Assembly: GCA_937959095.1 (NCBI GenBank)
Contig: CALGLY010000008.1
Span: 1 to 9,845, forward strand
DNA from: an uncultured Saprospiraceae bacterium
GTDB taxonomy: Bacteria; Bacteroidota; Bacteroidia; Chitinophagales; Saprospiraceae
Direction of reading: 5' to 3'
Length of the DNA: 9,845 nucleotides
Part shown: positions 1 to 7,739 of the stretch, one piece after another
Position numbering within the stretch: the first letter of the stretch is position 1
Layout of the letters: the number at the start of each line of letters is the position of its first letter
The notes under the pieces: generated by a model
Database searches by the model: none
Told to the model about the DNA's origin: nothing
What the model saw: the letters and a program-made list of their open reading frames with translations, nothing else
Position numbers and translations under genes: made by a program

Positions 1-760
1 GATATTTCACTACACTCATAGCAACTTCTGGAACGAATGGTAAACTTCCTAAGATGCCTAATTTTTCTTTTACTCTCTTTTTTCCCCAGGGGTCGTAGTT
101 GATTGGGGTTTGAGCTGCATCTAAACTTCTTTCAATTTTCAGACCTGCATCCGTAATTGCGTTTTGATATTCTGCTAAGGTAAAGGCATTTTCGCCACCA
201 TAATATTTGTGCAATGGATGTCGTATCAGAAACCGTTCTTTATCTTCTTCATCTTTTATAACATGGTCGCGTGTGGTCATAAATAAACCTCCTCGTTTCA
301 ATACCCGTGCGGCTTCTGCCACAAACTGCTTCAAGTCATGGGCATGATGCATAACCTGCCGCCCATAAACAATATCAAAAGAAGCATCCTCAAAAGGCAA
401 TTTTTCGCCCCAAGCCTCTATAACCTCCACTTTATCTTCTATCTTGAATATATTAGCAGCTTTTCTTATAGCTGCTGCACCAATAGTAGCACTAGGATCT
501 GGCTCAAGTGCCGAAACAGCGTAACCATCAAGCGCAAATGCAATCGAGGAGATACCATTACCCGCACCAATATCCAATAATCTTATTTCTTCCCGCTCTT
601 TATTAAGTCCTGAAAGTTCTTGTATGGTTGCTTTATATTCTTGGCTTGTTCGAAAGCGGTGGATATTATCTTCTAAATCTTCTCCCAAGTAAGCGTCTTT
701 TACCAAACCTTCGTATCTGGGCATTGCTCTAATTTCTAAAATCGTTTCTTCCCAATTCAT
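1..760 (-). CDS. SAM-dependent methyltransferase, class I (3' end cut by window edge)
   Basis: The reading frame opens at ATG (758-760) and stays open for 253 codons to the window edge, so the C-terminus is missing. The fold is a class I (Rossmann) methyltransferase of the Methyltransf_11/25 type. Motif I is LLDIGAGNGISS (about residues 61-72), the SAM-binding glycine loop. An acidic strand end, ALEPDPSA (84-91), follows, then the motif IV region LPFEDASFDIVYGRQVMHH (121-139) and the VLKRGGLF strand (153-160). The 60 residues before motif I may help bind substrate. The start is fixed by a 4-base ATGA overlap with the stop of the acetyltransferase upstream, which implies translational coupling. 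Family membership is clear, but the acceptor is not. O-methylation of a sugar in the cluster's glycan is the natural guess; a small-molecule or lipid acceptor cannot be excluded. Confidence 0.9.
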   Translation of the reverse strand, partial: MNWEETILEIRAMPRYEGLVKDAYLGEDLEDNIHRFRTSQEYKATIQELSGLNKEREEIRLLDIGAGNGISSIAFALDGYAVSALEPDPSATIGAAAIRKAANIFKIEDKVEVIEAWGEKLPFEDASFDIVYGRQVMHHAHDLKQFVAEAARVLKRGGLFMTTRDHVIKDEEDKERFLIRHPLHKYYGGENAFTLAEYQNAITDAGLKIERSLDAAQTPINYDPWGKKRVKEKLGILGSLPFVPEVAMSVVKY

Positions 761-1353
761 ATTCTTGATAGTTCTTTTACGACTTTTGCTGGATTTCCCG
801 CAACTACTGTAAATGGTGGTACATCTTTTGTTACCACACTATGAGCACCTACTATTGCTCCCTTACCAATAGTCACACCCTTTAAAATTAGAGCCTCTGT
901 GCCAATCCAAGTATCGTCCTCTATTGTGATAGGGCTAGAATTTACAATAGACCAGTTTTTATTTTTTAAATAATTTCCTTTATGATTCTTGAAATCTGAT
1001 AGAGCATTTCTTATATCCTCTCTTCTTTCTAAATAATCTAATGAGTGAGAATCGTGGTCATAAAAAGTAGCTCCCCAAGCTACTAAGATGTTGCTTCCAA
1101 ACTTGATATGAGATTTACAAATGATTTGTATATTCCCCATATAGACATTATTGCCAATTTCAACTTTGGCATCTTTCGTTTCTAGTATTATATTAGCACC
1201 CAATAAATTATTTTCTCCTATTAAAACCTTTTGACCATTGCCTACGATAGAAAAATTAGGTAGAAAACTAGTGGAATCAGTAACATCCATCGCCCCTTTA
1301 TACCTTCTATTTGCCCCTAGTATTTTATTCAAAACCTTATTTATCAGACTCAT
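757..1353 (-). CDS. O-acetyltransferase, left-handed beta-helix (hexapeptide repeat) family
   Basis: This 198-residue protein has hexapeptide repeats almost throughout (for example VLIGENNLLGANIILE near residue 43 and VEIGNNVYMGNIQI near 64). That pattern forms the left-handed beta-helix of acetyl-CoA-dependent acyltransferases (maltose/CatB/WcaF-like group). The segment YDHDSHSL (98-105) carries the family's catalytic histidine region. The C-terminal run from PITIEDDTWIG to VVAGNPAKVVKEL (141-195) is the typical acetyl-CoA-binding end. The length is normal for the family. It probably O-acetylates a sugar of the repeat unit in the cytoplasm. The gene starts 12 bases after the upstream glycosyltransferase stop codon, and its own stop overlaps the methyltransferase start, so it sits in the same operon. 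The sequence does not reveal the acceptor sugar or the acyl group; acetyl is the default for this family. Confidence 0.92.
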   Translation of the reverse strand: MSLINKVLNKILGANRRYKGAMDVTDSTSFLPNFSIVGNGQKVLIGENNLLGANIILETKDAKVEIGNNVYMGNIQIICKSHIKFGSNILVAWGATFYDHDSHSLDYLERREDIRNALSDFKNHKGNYLKNKNWSIVNSSPITIEDDTWIGTEALILKGVTIGKGAIVGAHSVVTKDVPPFTVVAGNPAKVVKELSRI

Positions 1354-1364
1354 TTTATCTATTC

Positions 1365-2294
1365 CTATTTAGAGATAAAAGCATTTGCTTTTAGTCGTAT
1401 TTTATTGAAGATGCTTGTTTTTTTTCGAATATATTTCTTTATTTCATCAAATTTATTGAAATCTATTTCTATTTTCTGTGGATATTCTTTTATGCTATAT
1501 TCATTATCCCATTTCGACAAAGGGAACAGTTCGTGATTATCTTTGTGATGCCCACTACCATCCCAGCCAATGTTTTTAACTAGACTATAATCTGGATATA
1601 GCACAAGTCCATTTTGTTTAAAAACAGACCAGTAATAGCGTATTCCCCATGAACTAATCCCTTTTTTATTTTCCATCTGCCTTATAAACATTTTTTTGTA
1701 ATTATACGCTCCATCTAAGTCAAATTTTTTGGCTAGTTTTTTATCTGTCTTTAAAAGGTGATAGTCTTCACATTCAAAATCAATATTTTTCCAAACTCTT
1801 TGCCAAGTTCCCCAACCCCAAGTCGTAGTAAGCGGAAGAAGAAAGCTCTTATTCTCAGGTTTTCTATTTTTTATAGGAAAGCTATATCCTGAAAGTTGCA
1901 TAATTTTTGCATCCTGTTCATACTTTACTAAACCTTCATTCATATACTTTAGAAAATACTTGCTTGTAACAAGATCATCTTCGAGAACAATGACTTTGCC
2001 ATGCTTATTAAGGATTTCTCCTACTCCCGCTATCACCGATGGTGCTAATCCTTTATTCTCTACCGACTCTACGATCTCTACTTCTTTACACCACTGCTGT
2101 TTGCGGATAGCTTCCCTAACAACTGCTATTTTTTGTTTTGTTTCTTCACTAGCATCATTTTTTGCACCATCCGAATAGATATAGAGCTTAGATTTATTTG
2201 CCAATTCATTATTCGCTAAAGCTTCTAATGTTCGTACAGTATGTGTAGGACGATTGTAGACGAATAATACAATAGGTGCTAGTTGATTATCCAT
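1365..2294 (-). CDS. GT-A fold glycosyltransferase with EDD motif (GnT-I/HlpA-like group)
   Basis: This 309-residue protein opens with PIVLFVYNRPTHTVRTLEAL (7-26), the nucleotide-sugar-binding start of a GT-A transferase. LYIYSDGAK (37-45) and ENKGLAPSVIAGV (79-91) follow. VIVLEDDLVTSKYFLKYMN (101-119) contains EDD at 105-107, the metal/nucleotide-sugar motif also seen in GnT-I (GT13)-related proteins. TTWGWGTWQRVW (157-168) and SWGIRYYWSVFKQNGLVLYP (215-234) are typical of the bacterial group often labelled glycosyltransferase or HlpA-like. No membrane segment is apparent, so it acts in the cytoplasm or at the inner membrane face. Its ATG overlaps the upstream sulfotransferase stop by 8 bases (ATGGATAA), which suggests coupled translation. 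The sugar donor and the linkage are unknown. Confidence 0.87.
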   Translation of the reverse strand: MDNQLAPIVLFVYNRPTHTVRTLEALANNELANKSKLYIYSDGAKNDASEETKQKIAVVREAIRKQQWCKEVEIVESVENKGLAPSVIAGVGEILNKHGKVIVLEDDLVTSKYFLKYMNEGLVKYEQDAKIMQLSGYSFPIKNRKPENKSFLLPLTTTWGWGTWQRVWKNIDFECEDYHLLKTDKKLAKKFDLDGAYNYKKMFIRQMENKKGISSWGIRYYWSVFKQNGLVLYPDYSLVKNIGWDGSGHHKDNHELFPLSKWDNEYSIKEYPQKIEIDFNKFDEIKKYIRKKTSIFNKIRLKANAFISK

Positions 2295-3084
2295 TTATTG
2301 ATGGGTGATGTGCTTTTACACGTTTTAGTAATTCATATTCTATCTGCATAAGTTCTTTAAGATGGTCGATTTGGGAGGCGGTTAATGCTCCCTTTGATTG
2401 ATAATTTTTTTCTCGATGAGTCTCTAATTTTCGTCCTAGCAAATTGGTCAACACCTTGAGATCATCTGTGAAGGATTCTGTAAACATCACAAAATCTAGT
2501 CCCATAATATTTTCAAAGGCTTCTTCTACATCAAATGAACTTGAAAACATATACAACTGTCTTTGCAGATGGGTTTTAGGGATATTTTTAATAAAATGGT
2601 CGAAATCTGGAGAGGCCCAGTTTTGTTCATTTCTCACCACAGCAGGTACTTCTCCCTTTTTGATGTAATGAAACAACATATTGTAATGAGAAATTACCCG
2701 TTTCACAGGATCTCTCAGAATGGTTATCTTATAAGTATCATCAGGAATATTAACTTCATGTAGAGGAGAGTGCGAAAAGCCGTAGTAATAATTTCCTTTT
2801 GCTAGCAAATTTTTATCCCAACCTACAAATACTTCATTCCTATTTATAGTTCGAAGATTAAAGCGCTGTTCACTAATTTTTTGATGCACTTTTTTCGCCT
2901 CTTCTTTGCCATGTTCTGAAAAAAAAGCTAGATTTAAGCTCGTGCCTGCTGTTTTACGAATATGGTAATGGTATACTCTTTTTTTACCCTCTGGCAATGT
3001 ATAAGCTCCTTGCAGCTTCGCTGCTAAGCTATTTTCTTTGCTATATAGCAGCTGATTGATTATTGTTCTTGCTTTATCTTTCAT
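2287..3084 (-). CDS. Sulfotransferase, Sulfotransfer_2-like (carbohydrate type)
   Basis: This 265-residue protein has both PAPS-binding signatures. The 5'-phosphosulfate loop is HYHIRKTAGTSL (39-50), a variant of the family pattern HIPKTGGTSL. The 3'-phosphate site is ILRDPVKRVISHY (122-134). This layout matches the carbohydrate sulfotransferase group (Sulfotransfer_2), whose members move sulfate from PAPS to sugar hydroxyls or amines. There is no signal peptide or membrane anchor, unlike animal Golgi relatives, so it should act on cytoplasmic intermediates such as the lipid-linked repeat unit. Its start lies 11 bases inside the Wzy-like gene, and its stop overlaps the next glycosyltransferase, so it is locked into the operon. 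The loop differs from the family pattern by proline to arginine and glycine to alanine, but keeps the lysine and the threonine/serine. Family assignment is firm; the substrate is inferred from context. Confidence 0.9.
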   Translation of the reverse strand: MKDKARTIINQLLYSKENSLAAKLQGAYTLPEGKKRVYHYHIRKTAGTSLNLAFFSEHGKEEAKKVHQKISEQRFNLRTINRNEVFVGWDKNLLAKGNYYYGFSHSPLHEVNIPDDTYKITILRDPVKRVISHYNMLFHYIKKGEVPAVVRNEQNWASPDFDHFIKNIPKTHLQRQLYMFSSSFDVEEAFENIMGLDFVMFTESFTDDLKVLTNLLGRKLETHREKNYQSKGALTASQIDHLKELMQIEYELLKRVKAHHPSING

Positions 3085-4375
3085 TGAATAATTGTATCTC
3101 TCTTTGAGTTATGGAGCCAAAGAAGGCTATCATTATCCACAGTCTTACACTTCCAAAGAGACTTCCTGATGTAAAATTTGCCAGCAAGGCGGCTAGTAAA
3201 AGTAGAGAAAAAATTACTACTTTTTGTCTATTCAGAACATGTCGAAATATTAGAAGCAGCAGATATACAATTAAGGATAGAAAAATTGTACCTCCTATAA
3301 TACCAGTAGCCATTAAAGATTCTAAGTAAATATTATGAGGATAGTGTAAATAAGAGCGTTCTAAAAATTGATCTCCCAAAATTGGGTGTTCTAAAAACTG
3401 CTGCCATGCCGACTCCCACAAGTAATTACGAACTTCTTTTTCTCCTGTGGATCGTCCTTCTGCAAAGATAAGCAGCCGATTAATAATTTCTATATTTTTC
3501 CACTCCACATTTGGTAGTACAAATTGGATAAACAAAATTAACAAGACTAAGGGAGTAGCAAAAAGTTTGAAAAAAAACATTTGTGTCTTTCGTACATACC
3601 AAAAATAGACAAGAAATAAGAAGGCTAATAATATCACGAAAGCAAAGAGCGGTCCTCTAGAAGCTCCTAAAATTAGTACAAACAATCCTATAAAAAAAGA
3701 AATAAGATAAAAGAAATTAGCCCTTTTCTTGTTTTTAAATAACAATATATTAGCTAATGAAAAAATAGCTAATAATTCGCCAGAAAATGAAATAGTGATA
3801 GGATTGAGGACTGCAATTTCATCTCCCTCTATTTCAATGTAAAAAGCTGCCCTACTCGCAATAACTGCTAAATTTAAGGTGCCATATACTTTCAAAATTG
3901 TTACAATAACAGAAAGGCAAGCTAAAAGAATAGTAACATAAAAAACATTCTTCGCTACCTGTAATTTAACATAACGAGTATTAAGAACAACTGCTAAAGC
4001 GGTGAATAAACAACTACCAAAAGCTATGGAATAAAACTTAAATGCTGATGCACCAAACTTAAGCCCAACAAATTCCCTATCATAAATCAACCGCACAGAA
4101 TACAATATCCAAAATGCTATAACCCAAATTCCTGCGTATGATATAGACCTCGATTCTGTACGAAGTATCCCGCCTATAAATAAATAAATTGCAATAAGTA
4201 GGTATAGAGACTTCAAAGCAATGTTTACAGGTGTAGAGTTAATACCTAATATCACAGGGATTGCCGAAGTAATAGGAAATGCAAATACCAAAAGAGCTAT
4301 CTGCACAACACAAACATGCCCTAAAACCGTAGGACTAAATAAAGTTTTGTTTAACCTTTGATAAAAATTATTCAT
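3074..4375 (-). CDS. wzy: Wzy/O-antigen-ligase-like polysaccharide polymerase (Wzy_C family)
   Basis: This 433-residue protein is mostly membrane-spanning, with about 11-12 hydrophobic segments (roughly 20-40, 54-72, 79-96, 112-132, 143-162, 198-213, 220-237, 239-259, 270-288, 358-376, 385-401 and 407-421). LILGASRGPLFAF (234-246) is the conserved (G)xSRGP region of Wzy_C proteins. A large polar loop (about 289-355) contains HPILGDQFLERSYLHYPHN and then IYLESLMATGIIGG, the typical loop with the catalytic-type histidine before the last helices. Such proteins polymerise undecaprenyl-linked repeat units, or ligate glycans to an acceptor, on the periplasmic side of the inner membrane. The start shares one base with the stop of the upstream GT2 gene (TAATG), and the stop overlaps the sulfotransferase by 11 bases. 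Polymerase is preferred over ligase because the gene sits among repeat-unit assembly genes, but sequence alone does not separate the two. The symbol reflects role by context, not strong identity. Confidence 0.85.
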   Translation of the reverse strand: MNNFYQRLNKTLFSPTVLGHVCVVQIALLVFAFPITSAIPVILGINSTPVNIALKSLYLLIAIYLFIGGILRTESRSISYAGIWVIAFWILYSVRLIYDREFVGLKFGASAFKFYSIAFGSCLFTALAVVLNTRYVKLQVAKNVFYVTILLACLSVIVTILKVYGTLNLAVIASRAAFYIEIEGDEIAVLNPITISFSGELLAIFSLANILLFKNKKRANFFYLISFFIGLFVLILGASRGPLFAFVILLAFLFLVYFWYVRKTQMFFFKLFATPLVLLILFIQFVLPNVEWKNIEIINRLLIFAEGRSTGEKEVRNYLWESAWQQFLEHPILGDQFLERSYLHYPHNIYLESLMATGIIGGTIFLSLIVYLLLLIFRHVLNRQKVVIFSLLLLAALLANFTSGSLFGSVRLWIMIAFFGSITQREIQLFNER

Positions 4376-5112
4376 TATTTTGAGTATGAATAACTTTCTT
4401 TGATTGGCTCGATTTTATTGAATTTGAAGTATACCATTAAAGTTCTTAGAATTCCTTTTAATTTCCAGTAATGCCACATACGTTGGTACTTTTGTACTTT
4501 TGCAGCAAACTTGAAATTACTAGACACGCCATCTCCCTTATATCCAGCCACCAATAAATCAATATATCTCATAGGGTGTTCTTTAAGATATATTCGTGTT
4601 ACTAATTCTGTATCACCGTTATAAATCAGTTTAGAGTTGAAATTAAAATCAGATTCTAACAATGTTTTACTAAAAAACATAGATTGGTGGCATGCCATTA
4701 TGTGTCCAAACTCTAATGCTTTTAATGGATAGGGATAGGTTACTTTTCCATTTGCTCGTAGTGTATTGCCATAAATCAGGGCTGCATCATTATGACTTGC
4801 AAAAGAAATACGCTTTAAAACATCTTGTTCTACAAAAAAATCACCCGCATTCATAAAATTAACCCATTGCCCCGTTGCGGCTTTTATTCCTTTATTCATA
4901 GCATCATAGATGCCTTCATCTGATTCGCTACTCCAATAGGTAATATGTTCTGCATATTGCTCGATTAGCTCTACTGTACCATCCGTACTAGCACCATCAA
5001 TAATAATATATTCAAGATTGGCATAGTCTAATGATAGCACTGATTGAATAGTCTTCTCTAAGTCCTCTTTACAGTTTCGGCATACGGTAACTATGCTTAC
5101 TTTTGGCTGCAT
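4375..5112 (-). CDS. Family 2 (GT2) glycosyltransferase
   Basis: This 245-residue protein is a classic GT2 enzyme. VSIVTVCRNCKEDLEKTIQS (5-24) is the N-terminal nucleotide-binding strand and helix. EYIIIDGASTDGTVELI (34-50) holds the first conserved aspartate. ESDEGIYDAMNKGI (63-76) and WVNFMNAGDFF (83-93) carry the NAGD form of the DXD-like metal site. CHQSMFFSKTLL (141-152) lies near the acceptor site. The GIYDAMNKGI/NAGD combination is common in colanic-acid-type and other exopolysaccharide transferases. There is no membrane segment, and the basic C-terminus may touch the membrane surface. It should add one sugar to the growing repeat unit in the cytoplasm. Upstream lies a 66-base gap with no clear Shine-Dalgarno sequence; downstream the stop overlaps the wzy-like start (TAATG). 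Donor and linkage are unknown. Confidence 0.92.
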   Translation of the reverse strand: MQPKVSIVTVCRNCKEDLEKTIQSVLSLDYANLEYIIIDGASTDGTVELIEQYAEHITYWSSESDEGIYDAMNKGIKAATGQWVNFMNAGDFFVEQDVLKRISFASHNDAALIYGNTLRANGKVTYPYPLKALEFGHIMACHQSMFFSKTLLESDFNFNSKLIYNGDTELVTRIYLKEHPMRYIDLLVAGYKGDGVSSNFKFAAKVQKYQRMWHYWKLKGILRTLMVYFKFNKIEPIKESYSYSK

Positions 5113-5178
5113 AATGAATAAGTTAATTTTTATCTTAAAAAAATAAAGGGATTTCTTTGACTCCTTCCGAATTCCTCA

Positions 5179-6753
5179 TCAGAGATTATCAAAATCTTTA
5201 TTATCTATGGATACATTTTTGAAGGTATTTGAAGAAGCATCAAAGGTAGTTTTCTGCGGACTTCGTTTATCATAGAATGATTTGTAATTGGAAATACGAT
5301 TATTTTTAATACGAATATTATCAGAGTTGGAACTTAGATAGGTATTTCCCTTTCCTTCAAAGGTATTATCTTCAACATCAATCAGTCCGCCTTTTTGTAG
5401 AGAAAAATGGCAAGTAGCAGACTCTGAATTTTCCATTCTTGAGATATTGTTATTTTTTATACCTAAACTAAATTCTTTTAGAGGATGCTTTTTAAGATTA
5501 TGAATTTTAACATAAAAATCATGATAGGTAGAATTGATAATCTTATTTCCAACTACTTGAACATTCGGTGGTACTCGGTTATCGAACGTTATGCCAGAAG
5601 AACAATTTTCAATATTATTATTAGAGATACTGATATTGCTATTCTCTGCTGTTTCATAGCCCTTAAATGCAATAGCTCCTCTTTTCGGGAAACTCCCTCT
5701 ATAAAATGATATATCATTATCACGAATAGTGCCGTTGGCTAGTTTATTAGCGACTAGTATTCCACCACTTATTTTAACACCATCATTAAGACCAACTTCC
5801 TTAATGATATTTTCAGTAACAGTCACTTGCTTTCCTCCTCCCACATAAATACCTGTACTATTCGTGCCTGATACCTCATTATTTGTAATATTCATATTGA
5901 TGTTATCAAGCTTATTACTCGCACCATAGTATACTAATATTCCATGCCTTCTAAGCAAGTTAGCTTCATTAGTTCGTTCCAATGCATTTATATAATTTTT
6001 ATGTATCTGGACATCTCTGACATATCCTCCATTGCCCACAGAAATAGCCGTTCTGTTATTGGATAAGCAACGATTCTCTTCGATTACTATATTTTTAGAC
6101 CAACGATTTTCCCCTCCCTTTATATGAATATCATTAGTATAGTTTAAATGATAAGGTGTATAAAACTTATTCTTCTGAATTATCACATCTTCACATCCAC
6201 CTAAGTAGATACCATTGCCTACCCAATCTTCAAAAAAACAATTAATAATTTTGATATTTTTAAGTCCCTTTGCCCAAAGTCCACTATTTTTTAGTGGTTG
6301 AGGTTTAGAAGCAAGCTCAAAGTCTTTATTCATAAATGTTTTATCCCGAGGAAAATTATAACTATCTGCATCTGAAAGAATGTGTAGATCTGACACCACC
6401 ACATTATTTGAAGTTATAGTGATTCCGCATTGCCCTATTTTCGTAAAATGCAACACGGTATTCTTACTACCTTTGATTGTTATAGGTTTATTTATTTTAA
6501 TACTTTCTGAAAAGTTATATGTTCTAGATTCCAGTTGTATGATTGCCCCTTCTTTTGAAGCCTCAATGGTCTTGGCTAAGATAATATTGTCGTTTACCCC
6601 TTTTACCATTTCTACCTTTTCTATTTCAGGAATATTAGAAGTTATCTCCTCGCTAGGTGCTGAAGTTAAACAAGCTGAACAAACAAACAATACTAAAAAT
6701 ATATTAGCGATGATATAAAAGAATTTTGTTACTGTTATTCGTTCTTTATTCAT
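5179..6753 (-). CDS. Exported right-handed parallel beta-helix protein, probable lipoprotein
   Basis: The protein has 524 residues from ATG at 6751-6753. The frame also holds a TTG two codons upstream (6757-6759); I prefer the ATG because it gives an 8-base overlap with the upstream stop (ATGAATAA), like another junction here. Residues 1-28 look like a signal peptide: basic start, hydrophobic core FFYIIANIFLVLFV, then CSAC. Cys28 may be lipidated, although cysteine at -3 is an unusual lipobox residue. Next comes a strand-rich cap (AIIQLESRTYNFSESIKINK, 70-89), then about a dozen PbH1-type coils ending in Asn-rich turns, such as IIQKNKF (191), ISISNNNI (374), LGIKNNNI (430) and IRIKNNRI (480). 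This is the pectate-lyase/NosD/C5-epimerase fold. It may bind, cleave or epimerise the cluster's polysaccharide outside the cytoplasm. I could not identify catalytic residues, so the function stays open. Confidence 0.87.
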   Translation of the reverse strand: MNKERITVTKFFYIIANIFLVLFVCSACLTSAPSEEITSNIPEIEKVEMVKGVNDNIILAKTIEASKEGAIIQLESRTYNFSESIKINKPITIKGSKNTVLHFTKIGQCGITITSNNVVVSDLHILSDADSYNFPRDKTFMNKDFELASKPQPLKNSGLWAKGLKNIKIINCFFEDWVGNGIYLGGCEDVIIQKNKFYTPYHLNYTNDIHIKGGENRWSKNIVIEENRCLSNNRTAISVGNGGYVRDVQIHKNYINALERTNEANLLRRHGILVYYGASNKLDNINMNITNNEVSGTNSTGIYVGGGKQVTVTENIIKEVGLNDGVKISGGILVANKLANGTIRDNDISFYRGSFPKRGAIAFKGYETAENSNISISNNNIENCSSGITFDNRVPPNVQVVGNKIINSTYHDFYVKIHNLKKHPLKEFSLGIKNNNISRMENSESATCHFSLQKGGLIDVEDNTFEGKGNTYLSSNSDNIRIKNNRISNYKSFYDKRSPQKTTFDASSNTFKNVSIDNKDFDNL

Positions 6754-7639
6754 AACCAAGATCTGTTAATATAGTGCCAAAAATAGCATTGAGTTCTTCA
6801 ATAGTAGATTTGGATAACTTCCGTAAATAATCACCTGGTTGGATATTTCTAATGTGAGAGTGTTTATCTTCTTTTTCCACTTTAAAAGAAAGGCTTTCAA
6901 TAAAATGCTGTATGATATCCTCCTTCTCATCCATATATGTATGAGCAGCTAATTCATTGATCCAAGTCGGAAAATCCCCCACCATATCTTCATATCGAAG
7001 AAAAAGTACAGATGGTTTGTTCAGTAAGTGTTGGATATAGTCTGCATATCTATCTTTGATTAAAGGCGCTTTTTGTAATACAAATTCTTCAATATCCATT
7101 TCACGAACAGACGTTCTCTTTTCTACTAATTTTTTACTTACTGGACTATGACTATATGCATTAGAAAAATACATAGACGTAAGTACATCTCTAGGATCTC
7201 TTAGAATAAGTAAGACTCTATAATTTTCTATATTAGGCACCGTCCGATAGTGTCGCCATGCTCCATAATAATACCCTTTAGGTTTTAAGGCGTTTTTCTG
7301 AAAAGTCTCATCATTAAACAGCTCATACTTTTTAGGCGAAACCGTAGTATAGTAGCTATCAAAATCAATATGCACCATTCCTTTGCTAGTGGATAACTCT
7401 TTTAGAATCTTCGTCACTAATGTAGATGCACATTTTTGAATGGTAAAAAGAATAATGCTTGAACTCTCCGAACTACTGACCGCCTTTCCGTTTTCTAGTT
7501 TTCTTTCATTACTGAATCTTACATAATTTACAGGTAAATACACGGTATAATAAGCCAATGTTGGATAGTTAGTAGAAAATTTCTTTAACAAATCTGACTT
7601 TCTATTTTTCTTTATGAAACTTTCTATTGCTCTTTTCAT
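6746..7639 (-). CDS. Sulfotransferase, Sulfotransfer_1-like
   Basis: This 297-residue protein has the full set of PAPS-dependent sulfotransferase marks. The 5'-phosphosulfate loop is LFTIQKCASTLVTKIL (64-79), of the PKCGSTW kind. The 3'-phosphate site is VLLILRDPRDVLTSMYF (142-158). VLFLRYEDMVGDF (211-223) is the conserved Y-E-D strand. HIRNIQPGDYLRKLS (262-276) is the C-terminal segment that usually closes over PAP, followed by a helix ending in LGYE. There is no signal peptide. The N-terminal 60 residues are basic and may lie on the membrane surface. The substrate is probably a sugar of the glycan, as for its neighbours, though small-molecule substrates also occur in this family. A 100-base gap precedes the gene. 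Its stop overlaps the beta-helix gene start by 8 bases, so the two are probably made together. The purine-rich stretch AAAAAGATAAGAA before the ATG is a weak ribosome site. Confidence 0.9.
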   Translation of the reverse strand: MKRAIESFIKKNRKSDLLKKFSTNYPTLAYYTVYLPVNYVRFSNERKLENGKAVSSSESSSIILFTIQKCASTLVTKILKELSTSKGMVHIDFDSYYTTVSPKKYELFNDETFQKNALKPKGYYYGAWRHYRTVPNIENYRVLLILRDPRDVLTSMYFSNAYSHSPVSKKLVEKRTSVREMDIEEFVLQKAPLIKDRYADYIQHLLNKPSVLFLRYEDMVGDFPTWINELAAHTYMDEKEDIIQHFIESLSFKVEKEDKHSHIRNIQPGDYLRKLSKSTIEELNAIFGTILTDLGYE

Positions 7640-7661
7640 TTCTTATCTTTTTGATTAGGGA

Positions 7662-7681
7662 GTAGGCAATTAATAACCTAC
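7662..7681. repeat. Inverted repeat in the leader of the 6746-7639 sulfotransferase
   Basis: GTAGG (7662-7666) and CCTAC (7677-7681) flank a ten-base A/T-rich loop in the 100-base gap between two sulfotransferase-type genes. It would form a short hairpin about 22 bases before the ATG. Just upstream (minus strand) is CATCTTTG (7682-7689), one base from the TAnnTTTG -7 consensus, so this gap might hold an internal promoter. The rest of the gap shows no gene and no clear terminator. Confidence 0.3.
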
Positions 7682-7739
7682 CAAAGATGGCGAGGTTTTT
7701 TAACGAAGACAGAAGGAAAAAATCCGCCAGAATGGTAGA

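Noticed and set aside
338..580. Plus-strand open frame of 80 codons
   Set aside because: It lies wholly inside the methyltransferase, which has clear SAM-binding motifs on the minus strand. The translated product has no recognisable domain.
5113..5178. Possible weak terminator between the beta-helix and GT2 genes
   Set aside because: On the minus strand GGAATTC and GAAATCC can pair with one mismatch, and a T-rich stretch follows a few bases later. The stem is short and A/T-rich with a 13-base loop, so it is not convincing.
6380..6718. Plus-strand open frame of 112 codons opposite the beta-helix gene start
   Set aside because: It is the antisense of the signal peptide and first coils. Its hydrophobic stretches follow from the complementary sequence, and nothing upstream suggests a start signal.
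6754..6759. TTG start at 6757-6759 for the beta-helix gene
   Set aside because: An ATG two codons later gives the same signal peptide and a tighter overlap with the upstream gene, and no ribosome site favours TTG.
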